NCBI RefSeq assembly: GCF_003987135.1
Contig: NZ_PIPJ01000002.1
Location: 62,001 to 126,000, forward strand
DNA length: 64,000 bases
Reading direction: 5' to 3'
From: Aliidiomarina iranensis
GTDB taxonomy: Bacteria; Pseudomonadota; Gammaproteobacteria; Enterobacterales; Alteromonadaceae
In this document: one piece after another, positions 45,326 through 55,863 of the stretch
How the letters are laid out: every line of letters begins with the position of its first letter
Numbering within the stretch: position 1 is the first letter of the stretch
The notes under the pieces: model-generated
Database searches by the model: none
The model's input: the letters and a program-made list of their open reading frames with translations, nothing else
What the model was told of the DNA's origin: nothing
Position numbers and translations under genes: made by a program

Positions 45326-47242
45326 ATGCCTGTAATTACTCTCCCTGATGGAAGCAAACGTGAATTCGAACACCCAGTTTCGGTTTTAGATGTCGCTAAT
45401 GATATTGGCCCGGGCTTAGCAAAAGCTACAGTGGCAGGGCGTATCAACGGCGAACTTGTAGATGCCTGCGAGTTAATGAAAACGGATTCAACGTTAGAGA
45501 TCATCACACCAAAAAATGATGAAGGCGTTGAAATCATTCGCCATTCCTGTGCGCATTTGTTGGGTCATGCTATCAAGCAATTATGGCCAAATACTAAAAT
45601 GGCTATCGGGCCAACCATTGATAATGGCTTCTACTATGATGTTGATATTGATCGGCCGTTATCTCAAGACGATTTGGATGCATTAGAAAAGCGCATGCAG
45701 GAGTTGCAGAAAACAGGCTACGATGTTGTAAAGAAACGCGTTAGTTGGGAAGAAGCACGAGAAACTTTTGTGCAGCGGGGCGAGAGCTATAAAGTAGAAA
45801 TCCTCGATGAAAATGTTGCTCGAGATGATCGGCCTGGCCTTTATCACCATGAAGAATATATAGATATGTGCCGTGGTCCGCATGTTCCAAATATGCGGTT
45901 TTGTCAGCATTTTAAGATCATGAAAGTAGCGGGTGCCTATTGGCGCGGCGATTCTGATAATAAAATGTTGCAGCGAATTTACGGCACCGCGTGGGCCGAT
46001 AAGAAAGCACTTAAAGCTTATTTGCAACGCCTAGAAGAAGCGGAAAAGCGAGATCACCGCAAGATCGGGAAAACGCAAGACCTCTTCCACTGGCAAGAAG
46101 AAGCACCTGGCATGGTGTTCTGGCATCACAATGGTTGGACAATTTTCCAAGAACTGGAAAAATATGTCCGCGAAAAACTGAACGAATATAGCTACCAAGA
46201 AGTGAAAGGCCCATTAATGATGGATCGAGTGCTTTGGGAGCGTTCAGGGCACTGGGAGAAGTTCTCCGAACTGATGTTTACAACCTCATCAGAAAATCGT
46301 GAATATGCCGTTAAACCAATGAATTGCCCGGGTCACGTGCAGATCTTCAACCAAGGTTTAAAATCGTACCGAGATTTACCTTTGCGAATGGCTGAATTTG
46401 GTTGTTGTCATCGCAACGAGCCAAGTGGAGCGCTGCATGGTTTAATGCGCGTTCGTGGTTTCACCCAAGATGATGCCCATATATTCTGTACGCAAGAGCA
46501 AGTGCAAGAAGAAGTGGCAGGGTGTATTCGCATGGTTTACGAAACCTACAAAACCTTTGGTTTTGAAGAGATTGTAGTGAAACTCTCTACGCGGCCAGAA
46601 AAACGCTTGGGCGATGATGCTATGTGGGACCGTTCAGAGGCCGCATTAGCGGAAGCACTGAAGAGCCATGGTATTGAATTTGAGTATTTACCAGGTGAAG
46701 GGGCCTTCTACGGCCCGAAAATAGAATTTACTTTGCACGATTGTTTAGGAAGAGCTTGGCAGTGTGGTACAATACAACTGGATTTTGCGCTTCCTGACCG
46801 TTTAGGTGCCACTTACGTAGGTGAAGATAACGAACGGCATGTTCCGGTTATGATTCACCGAGCGATTTTAGGCTCTTTAGAACGCTTCATGGGTATTTTG
46901 ATTGAAGAGTACGCCGGCTTCTTCCCGCTATGGCTCTCGCCAATGCAGGTTGTGGTAATGAATATTACCGATAATCAGGCAGAATATGCGCAAAATTTGG
47001 TAGCAGAATTGAAAAAACAGGGTTTTAGAGCAAAAGCTGACTTGAGAAATGAGAAAATAGGCTTTAAAATCCGCGAGCACACGCTTAAGCGCGTGCCTTA
47101 TTTATTGGTGGTTGGTGATCGCGAAGTTGAAGATGGACAAGTAGCGGTGCGAACCCGGCGAGGTGAAGATTTAGGCAAACTTACAGTAGCCGACTTCATG
47201 TCTCGCTTACGTGATGAAGTTTCTTCACGCGTAATTTCTTAA
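45326..47242 (+). CDS. thrS: Threonyl-tRNA synthetase
   Basis: Charges tRNA-Thr. The ATG at 45326 follows AAAGGAA by 5 bases; the frame extends upstream to 45299 without support. The 638-residue protein has the TGS domain (residues 1-62), the editing domain with [11 protein letters not shown] and [14 protein letters not shown], class II motifs 1-3 ([42 protein letters not shown]) and the C-terminal anticodon-binding domain. Head of the translation operon; infC follows 21 bases later. Confidence 0.97.
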   Translation: MPVITLPDGSKREFEHPVSVLDVANDIGPGLAKATVAGRINGELVDACELMKTDSTLEIITPKNDEGVEIIRHSCAHLLGHAIKQLWPNTKMAIGPTIDNGFYYDVDIDRPLSQDDLDALEKRMQELQKTGYDVVKKRVSWEEARETFVQRGESYKVEILDENVARDDRPGLYHHEEYIDMCRGPHVPNMRFCQHFKIMKVAGAYWRGDSDNKMLQRIYGTAWADKKALKAYLQRLEEAEKRDHRKIGKTQDLFHWQEEAPGMVFWHHNGWTIFQELEKYVREKLNEYSYQEVKGPLMMDRVLWERSGHWEKFSELMFTTSSENREYAVKPMNCPGHVQIFNQGLKSYRDLPLRMAEFGCCHRNEPSGALHGLMRVRGFTQDDAHIFCTQEQVQEEVAGCIRMVYETYKTFGFEEIVVKLSTRPEKRLGDDAMWDRSEAALAEALKSHGIEFEYLPGEGAFYGPKIEFTLHDCLGRAWQCGTIQLDFALPDRLGATYVGEDNERHVPVMIHRAILGSLERFMGILIEEYAGFFPLWLSPMQVVVMNITDNQAEYAQNLVAELKKQGFRAKADLRNEKIGFKIREHTLKRVPYLLVVGDREVEDGQVAVRTRRGEDLGKLTVADFMSRLRDEVSSRVIS

Positions 47243-47263
47243 AATTGTTTGGAGGAAGACACA

Positions 47264-47806
47264 ATTAAAGGCGGAAAAAAAGGCCAAAAGGTCGACAAAA
47301 CTCGGATTAATGAAACTATCACAGCTCCTGAAGTTCGCTTACAAGATGGCGAAGGGGAACAGCGCGGGATAGTTAGTTTAAGCGAAGCTCTAGAAGTTGC
47401 TGCAGAAGCGGGATTGGATCTGGTGGAAATCAGTCCGAACGCTGAACCGCCTGTGTGTCGTGTAATGGATTACGGCAAGTTCCTTTACGAGAAAAGTAAG
47501 CAACAGAAAGAGCAAAAGAAGAAGCAAAAACAGATTCAGGTTAAGGAAGTTAAATTCCGTCCTGGAACTGATGAAGGCGATTACCAGGTAAAACTACGCA
47601 ACCTGCGTCGCTTTCTTGAGGGTGGTGACAAAGCAAAAGTTACTATTCGTTTCCGTGGCCGAGAAATGGCGCATCAGGAGATTGGAATTGAATTACTAGA
47701 GCGCATTAAAAACGATCTAGAAGAAGTTTCAACCCTTGAATCGTTCCCTCGCAGGGCTGAAGGGCGCCAAATGATAATGGTTCTGGCCCCAACAAGTAGC
47801 AAGTAG
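47264..47806 (+). CDS. infC: Translation initiation factor IF-3 (AUU start)
   Basis: Binds the 30S subunit and enforces start-codon selection. The start is placed at ATT 47264: GGAGG lies 8 bases upstream, and the product then begins like E. coli IF-3 (IKGGKK...) and has the same 180-residue length. A TTG at 47249 stands before the ribosome-binding site and cannot be the start. The N domain ([13 protein letters not shown]...[37 protein letters not shown]), Lys-rich linker and C domain ([24 protein letters not shown]) are complete. The AUU codon allows IF-3 to repress its own translation, as in E. coli. Confidence 0.96.
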   Translation: MKGGKKGQKVDKTRINETITAPEVRLQDGEGEQRGIVSLSEALEVAAEAGLDLVEISPNAEPPVCRVMDYGKFLYEKSKQQKEQKKKQKQIQVKEVKFRPGTDEGDYQVKLRNLRRFLEGGDKAKVTIRFRGREMAHQEIGIELLERIKNDLEEVSTLESFPRRAEGRQMIMVLAPTSSK

Positions 47807-47884
47807 CACTGGTACACAAGAAGGTAATCATTCCGATTGCCTCACCATGTTATCTTGAATGGCAACCAATGCGGAGTTTATGCA

Positions 47885-48082
47885 ATGCCTAAAATGAAAA
47901 GTGTAAAGAGCGCGTCTAAGCGTTTTAAGAAAACTGCTTCTGGCGGTTACAAGTGCAAGCAGTCTCACTTGCGTCACATCTTGACCAAGAAGAGCTCAAA
48001 GCGGAAGCGTCACCTGCGTGCAAAGAGCATGGTTCATAAGAGCGATGTTGCTTTAGTAGATCGCATGTTACCGTTCGCATAA
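47885..48082 (+). CDS. rpmI: 50S ribosomal protein L35
   Basis: A 65-residue basic protein of the large subunit. ATG 47885 follows GGAG with normal spacing and gives the universal start MPKMKS; the frame extends upstream without support. [26 protein letters not shown] is characteristic. In E. coli this gene is translationally repressed by L20 binding to the infC-rpmI region; the same gene order is kept here. Confidence 0.96.
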   Translation: MPKMKSVKSASKRFKKTASGGYKCKQSHLRHILTKKSSKRKRHLRAKSMVHKSDVALVDRMLPFA

Positions 48083-48096
48083 GAGGAGACTGACCC

Positions 48097-48456
48097 ATGG
48101 CACGAGTAAAACGTGGTGTAATGGCGCGCGCGCGTCACAAGAAGATAATGAAACAAGCCAAAGGTTACTATGGTGCACGTAGTCGCGTATTCCGCGTTGC
48201 GAAGCAAGCAGTAACTAAAGCCGGTCAATATGCATACCGCGACCGTCGCAACAAGAAACGTACTTTCCGTCAATTATGGATTGTTCGTATCAATGCTGCG
48301 GCCCGTCAAGGTGGCCTTTCTTACAGCCGTTTCATCAATGGCCTAAAGAAAGCATCAGTAGAGATCGATCGTAAGATTTTGGCTGATATCGCTGTTCACG
48401 ATCAAGCAGGTTTCTCTGCGTTGGTAGAGAAAGCGAAAGAAGGTCTTTCTGCTTAA
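48097..48456 (+). CDS. rplT: 50S ribosomal protein L20
   Basis: A 119-residue 23S rRNA-binding assembly protein. [50 protein letters not shown] is near-universal. It starts 14 bases after rpmI behind AGGAG. In E. coli it represses rpmI-rplT translation. A terminator follows, so pheST may be read partly from its own promoter. Confidence 0.97.
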   Translation: MARVKRGVMARARHKKIMKQAKGYYGARSRVFRVAKQAVTKAGQYAYRDRRNKKRTFRQLWIVRINAAARQGGLSYSRFINGLKKASVEIDRKILADIAVHDQAGFSALVEKAKEGLSA

Positions 48457-48480
48457 GCAGAAAACCTTTAGCTAGCAGAG

Positions 48481-48505
48481 AAGGGAGCCAATTGGCTCCC
48501 TTTTT
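48481..48505 (+). terminator. Rho-independent terminator after rplT
   Basis: AAGGGAGCC / GGCTCCCTT with an AATT loop and a T-run lies 25 bases after the rplT stop. It probably reduces read-through into pheST. Confidence 0.85.
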
Positions 48506-48541
48506 GTTTGCGAATTTTTTATGCATGAAGAGGTGCTGATC

Positions 48542-48550
48542 TGCTATTAT
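48542..48550 (+). promoter_or_regulatory. Candidate extended -10 promoter of pheST
   Basis: TGCTATTAT carries the TGn extension plus a TATTAT -10 hexamer. It stands just after the rplT terminator and about 100 bases before pheS. No good -35 is present, as usual for extended -10 promoters. Confidence 0.4.
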
Positions 48551-48579
48551 AGCGGCGTTATTTTTCGGGATATTTGCTA

Positions 48580-48620
48580 GGCACAAATTATATCCGTGTA
48601 GTGATGCGAACACGGGTGCC
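48580..48620 (+). promoter_or_regulatory. Structured pheS leader hairpin
   Basis: Nested arms GGCAC...GTGCC outside and CCGTGT...ACACGG inside could fold into a stem in the pheS 5' leader, ending 28 bases before the ATG. There is no U-tract and no Phe-rich leader peptide like E. coli pheM, so classical attenuation is not supported. Confidence 0.4.
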
Positions 48621-48633
48621 AAAAATTCGATAG

Positions 48634-49629
<996 letters not shown>

Positions 49630-49651
49630 GCGGTTACGAGGGAAAAGTATT

Positions 49652-52042
49652 ATGAAAATCAGTGAACAGTGGCTACGTGAGTGGGTTAATCCGCAACTGA
49701 GCACAGAAGAACTCGCCGAACAGTTGAGCATGGCTGGTTTAGAGGTAGATGGTATCGAGCCTGTAGCTGGGATTTTTAACGGCGTTGTTGTTGGCGAAGT
49801 GAAAGAATGTGGGCAGCATCCTAACGCCGACAAACTGCAAGTAACCAAAGTTGATATTGGTGAAGGCGAGTTGCTTGATATTGTATGCGGGGCGCCGAAT
49901 TGCCGGCAAGGTATTAAAGTAGCGGTTGCTACTGTTGGTGCTGTGCTGCCTGGTGATTTTAAAATTAAAAAGAGTAAGTTACGAGGAGAGCCGAGCCACG
50001 GTATGCTTTGCTCTGCTTCAGAACTGGAACTTACAGAAGATCATGATGGTATTTTAGAGTTGCCAGCGAATGCCCCCATTGGTGAAGATTTCCGCGCTTG
50101 GATGGGCTTAAACGACAATGCTTTAGAAATCGATTTAACACCGAATCGCGCAGATTGCCTAGGTGTTCGTGGTTTAGCACGAGAAGTGGGTGTACTTAAC
50201 CGTTTAGATGTAACGCCATGTGAAATTAAAGATGTGGCGGTAACTATCAAAGATGAGCGTGCTATTCATTTAGATGCGCCAGCGGCTTGCCCACGCTATC
50301 TAGGCCGAGTTATTCGTAACGTAGACGTTACCGCCGCCAGCCCATTATGGTTGCAAGAGCGCTTACGTAGGAGCGGTGTGCGTTCAATTGATCCGGTTGT
50401 TGATATTACGAACTATGTGTTGCTTGAGCAAGGGCATCCAATGCACGCTTTTGATTTAGCAGCGATAGCAGGTGATGTTCATGTGCGCATGGCAAATCCG
50501 GAAGAAAAGATAACGTTGTTAGATGGGCAAGAAATTACCTTAACAGATGATGTCCTCGTGATTGCTGATGAGCAAAAGGCCTTGGCAATGGCCGGCATAT
50601 TTGGTAGTAAAGATAGTGGTGTAACCGAAAATTCAAAAGATATTTTTCTAGAAAGTGCCTTCTTTTCGCCAGATGCAATTATGGGCCGAGCGCGCAGGTA
50701 TGGTTTACACACGGATGCCTCTCATCGTTATGAGCGCGGCGTTGATCCAGAATTGCAGCGCGAGGCAATGGAACGGGCGAGTGCGCTTGTCTTAGAGATT
50801 TGTGGTGGCGAGGCTGGGCCAATTGTGGAGGCTGTGAGTGTTCAACATCTTCCAAAAGCGGCTGATGTTAAGTTACGCGCATCACGGCTTGAGAGTATTC
50901 TAGGTATCGAAGTAGCGGCAAACACTGTAGAAGCTATCTTGCAACGCTTGGGCTTCGCAGTAGAAAAAATTGCGGAAGGATGGCAGGTAAAGGTACCAAC
51001 TTATCGCTTTGACATCGCAATTGAAGAAGATTTGATTGAAGAAATAGCACGTGTTTATGGCTACAACAACATACCGGTAAAAGCACCTGTTGCACCCTTG
51101 AGAATGCAACGTCAAGCAGAAGCACAGTTGCCGGTGCGTGCATTGCAACAGGTAATGCTTGCCGCAGGATATCAAGAGGCGATCACCTATAGCTTCGTCG
51201 ATCCAAAACAACAAGCTCAATTGTATCCCGATTCAGCAGCCTTAACCTTACCGCACCCGATTTCAATTGAGATGTCGTCTATGCGCCTTGGATTGTGGCC
51301 TGGCTTATTGCAAGCCGCGGGGTATAACCAGAAGCGGCAACAGCAAAACGTGCGATTATTCGAAACGGGTTTACGTTTCGTACCGGATAGCGAAGCTGAA
51401 AATGATATTCGCCAACAACCTATGATGGCGGGTGTAATCCTTGGTACCGTGCAAGGTGAACATTGGCAAGATGGCGTAAAGGCAGTTGATTTTTATGATG
51501 TGAAAGGGCACGTTGAAACCCTATTGCGTGCAACCGGCCGATACCATGAATATCGTTTCGTAGCTTCGGAGCATTCAGCTTTACACCCGGGCCAAAGTGC
51601 TGCTATTTACCGTGGCGATAATTTAATTGGATATTGCGGTGCGCTGCATCCACAATTTGAAAAACTGTTTGGAATTAAAGGCCGCGCTTTTCTATTTGAA
51701 CTGGATCTTCGTGCTATCCAAGAACGGAGGGTTCCAGAAGCGGGCGTTATTTCGCGGTATCCTTCTATTCGTCGCGATATTGCAATTTTAGTGGATCGAA
51801 ATTTACCCGCGGGGGAGATTCTTGAAGTTATTCGAAGAGTTAGCGAAAATCAGTTAGTTGAACTAAACTTATTTGACGTCTACACTGGTGACAATCTACC
51901 AACGACAGAGAAGAGTTTGGCGATAGCATTAACCCTTCAGGCGGCAGATAGAACGCTAGAAGACCAAGAAGTGAGCACGTTAATCTCGAAAGTGGTCACT
52001 GCACTGCAAGAAGAATTCAACGCGGTATTGAGGGATAGTTAA
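49652..52042 (+). CDS. pheT: Phenylalanyl-tRNA synthetase beta subunit
   Basis: A 796-residue structural and editing subunit. It has the N-terminal tRNA-binding OB domain (residues about 40-150, [21 protein letters not shown]), the B3/B4 editing core ([34 protein letters not shown]), B5 domain with [22 protein letters not shown], and the C-terminal anticodon-binding domain ([15 protein letters not shown]). Full length. ihfA begins 2 bases after its stop, as in many gammaproteobacteria. Confidence 0.97.
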   Translation: MKISEQWLREWVNPQLSTEELAEQLSMAGLEVDGIEPVAGIFNGVVVGEVKECGQHPNADKLQVTKVDIGEGELLDIVCGAPNCRQGIKVAVATVGAVLPGDFKIKKSKLRGEPSHGMLCSASELELTEDHDGILELPANAPIGEDFRAWMGLNDNALEIDLTPNRADCLGVRGLAREVGVLNRLDVTPCEIKDVAVTIKDERAIHLDAPAACPRYLGRVIRNVDVTAASPLWLQERLRRSGVRSIDPVVDITNYVLLEQGHPMHAFDLAAIAGDVHVRMANPEEKITLLDGQEITLTDDVLVIADEQKALAMAGIFGSKDSGVTENSKDIFLESAFFSPDAIMGRARRYGLHTDASHRYERGVDPELQREAMERASALVLEICGGEAGPIVEAVSVQHLPKAADVKLRASRLESILGIEVAANTVEAILQRLGFAVEKIAEGWQVKVPTYRFDIAIEEDLIEEIARVYGYNNIPVKAPVAPLRMQRQAEAQLPVRALQQVMLAAGYQEAITYSFVDPKQQAQLYPDSAALTLPHPISIEMSSMRLGLWPGLLQAAGYNQKRQQQNVRLFETGLRFVPDSEAENDIRQQPMMAGVILGTVQGEHWQDGVKAVDFYDVKGHVETLLRATGRYHEYRFVASEHSALHPGQSAAIYRGDNLIGYCGALHPQFEKLFGIKGRAFLFELDLRAIQERRVPEAGVISRYPSIRRDIAILVDRNLPAGEILEVIRRVSENQLVELNLFDVYTGDNLPTTEKSLAIALTLQAADRTLEDQEVSTLISKVVTALQEEFNAVLRDS

Positions 52043-52043
52043 C

Positions 52044-52349
52044 ATGGCGCTAACGAAAGCTGAGATTGCTGAGCATCTATTCGAAAAAGTAGGTATGAAT
52101 CGTAAAGATGCAAAAGAATTAGTAGAAACTTTTTTTGAAGAAATTCGCAATGCTTTAGAGAGTGGTGAGCAAGTAAAGATTTCTGGATTTGGAAATTTTG
52201 ATTTGCGTGATAAATCTGAACGCCCAGGGCGAAATCCGAAAACTGGTGAAGATATTCCAATCTCAGCGCGTCGAGTTGTAACCTTTCGTCCAGGTCAAAA
52301 ATTCAAGGCTAGGGTAGAAGATGCAACACCTATTGATGAGCAGAATTAG
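52044..52349 (+). CDS. ihfA: Integration host factor alpha subunit
   Basis: Sequence-specific DNA-bending protein (heterodimer with IhfB). The 101 residues show the HU/IHF fold with [63 protein letters not shown]. The arm [13 protein letters not shown] is the IHF-alpha type. Last gene of the translation operon, ended by a symmetrical terminator. IHF typically also assists sigma-54 promoters such as that of glnK. Confidence 0.97.
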   Translation: MALTKAEIAEHLFEKVGMNRKDAKELVETFFEEIRNALESGEQVKISGFGNFDLRDKSERPGRNPKTGEDIPISARRVVTFRPGQKFKARVEDATPIDEQN

Positions 52350-52410
52350 TGCGGTATTGATTTTTAGTTAAAAGCTCAATGCAGAGTGAAAGTTAACTAA
52401 AGCTAAAACG

Positions 52411-52442
52411 AAAAACGCCATTCAAATTTGAATGGCGTTTTT
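52411..52442. terminator. Bidirectional Rho-independent terminator (ihfA / chrR)
   Basis: A perfect 16-bp palindrome with arms AAAAACGCCATTCAAA / TTTGAATGGCGTTTTT gives T-runs in both directions. It lies between the convergent ihfA and chrR genes and can end both transcripts. Confidence 0.9.
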
Positions 52443-52487
52443 TCTAATTACTAGCGGGCTAATTAAAACCGGAAAATGAAATCGGAT

Positions 52488-53150
52488 TTAACGGAAGAAC
52501 AAGCTACTAAATGGATTTAATAACCGTGCTACACCCGAAGTGAACTGCAATGGCGCATCAAGCCAAGCCAGCGTTAAGCAATCTTCTTGTGCTGTTTGTG
52601 GGCTGTGGCGGTGTGAATCACCAAGATAAATGAAATCACCGTCATCATACCGATCATATTCATCAGCGAAAGAACCATTTAACACTAAGGTTGCTTCACT
52701 ACCGCGATGGGTATGCTCAGGCACAGCTGCACCGGCTGCCATATATATTAAATTAATGTTTTGCTCACCCTCTATATCAACGGGTGCACGCCACACGGAG
52801 CCAGGAACCTTACTCCACGGACCGAGACGCGAACCTAAGCGGCCAAGCGTAGGGGGCACTTTGAATTGCTTACCCTCTAAAGAAACCTCTTTCAAGGTAG
52901 GCTCACGGAAAACAGTTTGCGGCGCAGATGAACTCATGATCTGCTCAAGCATGTTATCCATTTCTGCAGTGGCAAAACGCGAACTCTTGTTGAGCATTTC
53001 AGCTGCAACGTTCTCTTCAATATCTTTCACTGTGTTAGCACATACGGGACACATATCAATGTGTGTTCCAATTACCAAGCACAATGACGCATCAAGTTCG
53101 CCTTGAGTGTACTTTACTAATAACTCTTCGGTAGGATGGAATTTAATCAT
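52488..53150 (-). CDS. chrR: ChrR family zinc-binding anti-sigma factor
   Basis: Holds the adjacent ECF sigma factor inactive until singlet oxygen or related oxidants appear. The N-terminal zinc anti-sigma domain has ligands His5, His30, Cys34 and Cys37 (HIDMCPVC), one residue offset from the Rhodobacter protein. The C-terminal cupin retains its metal set in HTHRGSE...GDSHRHSP (about residues 140-180), so both the sigma-binding and the oxidant-sensing halves look functional. It overlaps the sigma gene by 8 bases, so the two are co-translated. Confidence 0.92.
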   Translation of the reverse strand: MIKFHPTEELLVKYTQGELDASLCLVIGTHIDMCPVCANTVKDIEENVAAEMLNKSSRFATAEMDNMLEQIMSSSAPQTVFREPTLKEVSLEGKQFKVPPTLGRLGSRLGPWSKVPGSVWRAPVDIEGEQNINLIYMAAGAAVPEHTHRGSEATLVLNGSFADEYDRYDDGDFIYLGDSHRHSPQTAQEDCLTLAWLDAPLQFTSGVARLLNPFSSLFFR

Positions 53151-53739
53151 GTGCAGTAATCAACTCTTTTAGTTTCTGAAGGGCTAAACGTGTTCTAGAT
53201 TTAACTGTTCCTAAAGGTATATCGAGCTCATCAGATACTTCTTGTTGCGATTTACCTTGGATGTAAATTTGTTCAATTACAATACGCTGTGCATCGGGTA
53301 AAACATTATAATACTCGCCAATTTCTTGCATCAAAATATTTTGGTCAAGGGCAAAATTATCTTCTGAAGAATCGCTCATCTCTTCTGATAATACTGGCCA
53401 CAAATCTTCGGCACTCACGTCGTTTTGGCGGTGTTTATTTTTTCTCAAAATATCGAATCGAATATTTCGGGCGATGGTGAATATCCAAGTGGTTGGCGAG
53501 CCTTTTTCGGGGCTGAACAAGTGTGCTTTGTGCCACACGTTCGTCATTGTGTCTTGCACCAAATCCATCGCTGTCTGTTCATTACCAAATTGCCGTGTAG
53601 CAAAGGCTTGAAGGCGCGGAGCAAAATGCTTGAACAGCTCACTAAACGCACGGCGGGAGCGGGTGTTCGCAACATCCGCTAATAATTTGCCGAGATATTC
53701 AGTGGTTACTTCTTGGGTCTTGCTTGGCGAAGTGCTCAT
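53143..53739 (-). CDS. rpoE: ECF RNA polymerase sigma factor (RpoE, ChrR-linked ECF11 type)
   Basis: Alternative sigma factor for photo-oxidative stress. Sigma-2 (DLVQDTMTNVWHKA...TWIFTIARNIRFDILRK) and sigma-4 (LPDAQRIVIEQIYIQGKSQQEVSDELDIPLGTVKSRTRLAL) regions are complete. The start is placed at ATG 53739, behind GCGAGAG; the frame runs up to a GTG at 53808, but that would lie only some 6 bases from the expected transcription start of the promoter at 53821-53851. ATG 53769 is a second alternative. The product is 198 residues. The ChrR partner and promoter type identify the group. Confidence 0.9.
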   Translation of the reverse strand: MSTSPSKTQEVTTEYLGKLLADVANTRSRRAFSELFKHFAPRLQAFATRQFGNEQTAMDLVQDTMTNVWHKAHLFSPEKGSPTTWIFTIARNIRFDILRKNKHRQNDVSAEDLWPVLSEEMSDSSEDNFALDQNILMQEIGEYYNVLPDAQRIVIEQIYIQGKSQQEVSDELDIPLGTVKSRTRLALQKLKELITAHD

Positions 53740-53820
53740 GTACTCTCGCGTTACCCGACTTTTAGGCATGACATGCATAGTATTGTACGCCTTCTTGTTG
53801 TTTTTCACCAGTTTGTATCT

Positions 53821-53851
53821 CCATTACGCAATAGTGCTTATTTTTGGATCA
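53821..53851 (-). promoter_or_regulatory. Candidate autoregulatory RpoE (ECF11) promoter
   Basis: On the minus strand, TGATCC (53846-53851) is followed after 19 bases by TAATGG (53821-53826). The -35 matches the TGATCC element known for Rhodobacter RpoE, with a near-consensus spacing and TAA-type -10. It lies immediately upstream of rpoE-chrR, between it and the LON-domain gene. Confidence 0.6.
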
Positions 53852-53862
53852 CTGATGTAGTT

Positions 53863-54585
53863 TTAACTTGCATAGCTACTTGAATCTTCATCTGTGTTCT
53901 CATCGAAAAGCCGGCGCAAGAATGCTTGCAACTGTGCTGCGTCGTCGTGACGTAGCAATTCTTGCTTGGTTTGGGCAGGAAGCGGCAATATTTCCAACCA
54001 ACGGTTACAAACCCAACGCGCATCATCAAAATTTTGTTCCGGGTATAAGCGCGCAAATTCAGGGTAGTTTGTAAATACTTCCTGCAACCGGCGCTTGAGT
54101 TCGCATTCGTCTGTTGCTACAGCTACTTTCACAAAAGCTGGATTCACATCATGGGAGCCACCTGATAGCTCTGGTTGCACTTGTGGTGAGTTTTCGTCAG
54201 TTTCGTTTTCAGCACTATTTCCCACAACTTCTTGCGGTAAATCTCTCAACACAACATCGCCTACTCGGAGTCCATCTTTCTCTGTAGTAATGGTTTTGAT
54301 ATCGAACAAGCGCTCACCAACTATGGTGATACCCAAGTAGCCATCTTCTAAACTTTCGAAATCGATAATTTTCACCAAGGTACCAATGGGGTAAATGTGT
54401 TCGTTATTACTTAAATCGCCATTAGAATTTAACATGCACAATCCAAATCCTTCTTGAGTGCGTAAAGAATCTTTCACCAAACGCATATAACGCGGCTCAA
54501 ATACACGCAAGTGCATTCGGCCACCGGGGAGAATGTGTGCTGTGAGTGGAAATAAACCTAATTTTTTTTCTCGATTCAAAGTCAT
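53863..54585 (-). CDS. LON-substrate-binding-domain protein
   Basis: A 240-residue protein consisting of the N-terminal LON domain only (PLTAHILPGGRMHLRVFEPRYMRLVKDSL at residues about 14-42; GTLVKIIDFESLEDGYLGITIVGERLF). The AAA+ and protease domains of Lon are absent. An acidic linker near residues 125-150 is followed by a helical tail. Function is unknown. It lies upstream of rpoE-chrR on the same strand, with the candidate RpoE promoter in the 124-base gap. Confidence 0.85.
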   Translation of the reverse strand: MTLNREKKLGLFPLTAHILPGGRMHLRVFEPRYMRLVKDSLRTQEGFGLCMLNSNGDLSNNEHIYPIGTLVKIIDFESLEDGYLGITIVGERLFDIKTITTEKDGLRVGDVVLRDLPQEVVGNSAENETDENSPQVQPELSGGSHDVNPAFVKVAVATDECELKRRLQEVFTNYPEFARLYPEQNFDDARWVCNRWLEILPLPAQTKQELLRHDDAAQLQAFLRRLFDENTDEDSSSYAS

Positions 54586-54789
54586 TGCGTTACTACTCGC
54601 GTTACGGCACGTTAGAATTCTAGAATAGGAACAAACCGGAGTTAGTTTATTGAAAACCTAATACGCGCACGGCTTGAGTTTGGATCTTATTTGACCGATA
54701 AAAGATGCGTTAATTTCGGGAAATTTTATTTTGTATATTTCGATACATAAAATCGGCATATAAAAGAGTTTAGTTTAGGGAGTGTAACT

Positions 54790-55761
54790 TTGTTGTACGT
54801 GGGAGTAAGCGCGTGTCTTTTGGGGCATAAAGTTCGTTACGACGGCGGGCACAAAGGATATTCATTTTGTCAAAATGAACTGAGCCGTTACGCTGAATAT
54901 TTGCCGCTATGCCCTGAGGTAGGGATTGGCTTGAGCGTTCCTCGACCTACCATTCGTTTAACCGGCGACATTGAGAGCCCCAGAGCAATTGTTACCGATA
55001 CCGGGGATGATTTAACAGCAAAACTTGCTGCTTTTGCTGATATGCATGTGGGCAAATTATCACAGCTTAGTGGATATATTCTTTGCGCGAAATCACCAAG
55101 TTGCGGAACGGAAGGTGTTCGCCTTTACAAAGCTAACTCTGAGGAAAACGCTCGCGAGGGTATCGGCATTTTCGCTGCGCGATTAAGGACGTTATTCCCG
55201 GCACTACCGATTGCAGAAGATCGCAACCTAGATGACCCGGTAATGCGTGAGAACTTTGTACTTCGTTTATTCGTATATTCTGAATGGCGAGCGATCACTG
55301 CAGCAATAAGAGCTAATGAAAGAGCTACGGGAAACGATGCTGAGCCAACAAGAGATGGGCTGCGCTCGTTTCATTCGCGGCACAAGTATCTCCTGTTTGC
55401 TCATGATGATAGGTTACATGAGCAACTCGCACACGAACTACAAAAAATCAGCGAGTTCACCGATGAATTCTTAGATTCGTACATACTGAAAATAATGTTG
55501 GCATTAGCGGAACCAGCCACTCGCGAAGGGCACACGCGTGTATTGCTCAAACTACAAGGATTTTTTAAGCAGCGCATAAACTCAAAAGATAGGTTAGAGT
55601 TAGCGCAGCTAATTTCGCAGTATTACCACGGTGAAGTGTCGTTGGCAGCTCCGGTAACGCTCATGAACGATTATCTAGGCAGGTATCCTGATCAATATTT
55701 AGCGTCTCAATCATATTTCCATCCTTACCCTGGCGATCTAAATTTACGCTGTGATATATGA
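54790..55761 (+). CDS. DUF523-DUF1722 fusion protein (YbgA-type)
   Basis: A 323-residue protein joining DUF523 (residues about 1-150; VSACLLGHKVRYDGGHK, CPEVGIGLSVPRPTIRL and AKSPSCGTEGVRLY) to DUF1722 (about 195-310; FHSRHKYLLFAHDDRLHEQLAHEL). The conserved Cys residues in DUF523 suggest a metal or cluster site, which is inference. TTG 54790 is the start, 7 bases after AGGGAG. Homologues such as E. coli ybgA are linked to photolyase genes, and here phrB follows 102 bases downstream, supporting a common light-stress role. Confidence 0.88.
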   Translation: MLYVGVSACLLGHKVRYDGGHKGYSFCQNELSRYAEYLPLCPEVGIGLSVPRPTIRLTGDIESPRAIVTDTGDDLTAKLAAFADMHVGKLSQLSGYILCAKSPSCGTEGVRLYKANSEENAREGIGIFAARLRTLFPALPIAEDRNLDDPVMRENFVLRLFVYSEWRAITAAIRANERATGNDAEPTRDGLRSFHSRHKYLLFAHDDRLHEQLAHELQKISEFTDEFLDSYILKIMLALAEPATREGHTRVLLKLQGFFKQRINSKDRLELAQLISQYYHGEVSLAAPVTLMNDYLGRYPDQYLASQSYFHPYPGDLNLRCDI

Positions 55762-55863
55762 AGGGTTTTTAATTACTGAGAATAAGTAGGTGTGTTCGAG
55801 CAATTTTTATAATGCTGGGGTAAGTAACAGTAAGCGAATTTAATTCAATTAACAGGTAGTTTT

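Noticed and set aside
47249-47263. TTG start for infC
   Set aside because: The codon precedes the GGAGG site; the AUU at 47264 fits spacing, length and homology.
48521-48580. 19-codon ORF in the pheS leader as a pheM-type leader peptide
   Set aside because: It overlaps the candidate promoter, has a single Phe codon and no ribosome-binding site.
53740-53808. GTG 53808 as the rpoE start
   Set aside because: No ribosome-binding site, and it would leave almost no leader from the candidate promoter at 53821-53851.
54681-54720. Second RpoE promoter before the DUF523-DUF1722 gene
   Set aside because: A GATC is present, but the spacing to TAAT is 24 bases and the -35 lacks the TGATCC form.
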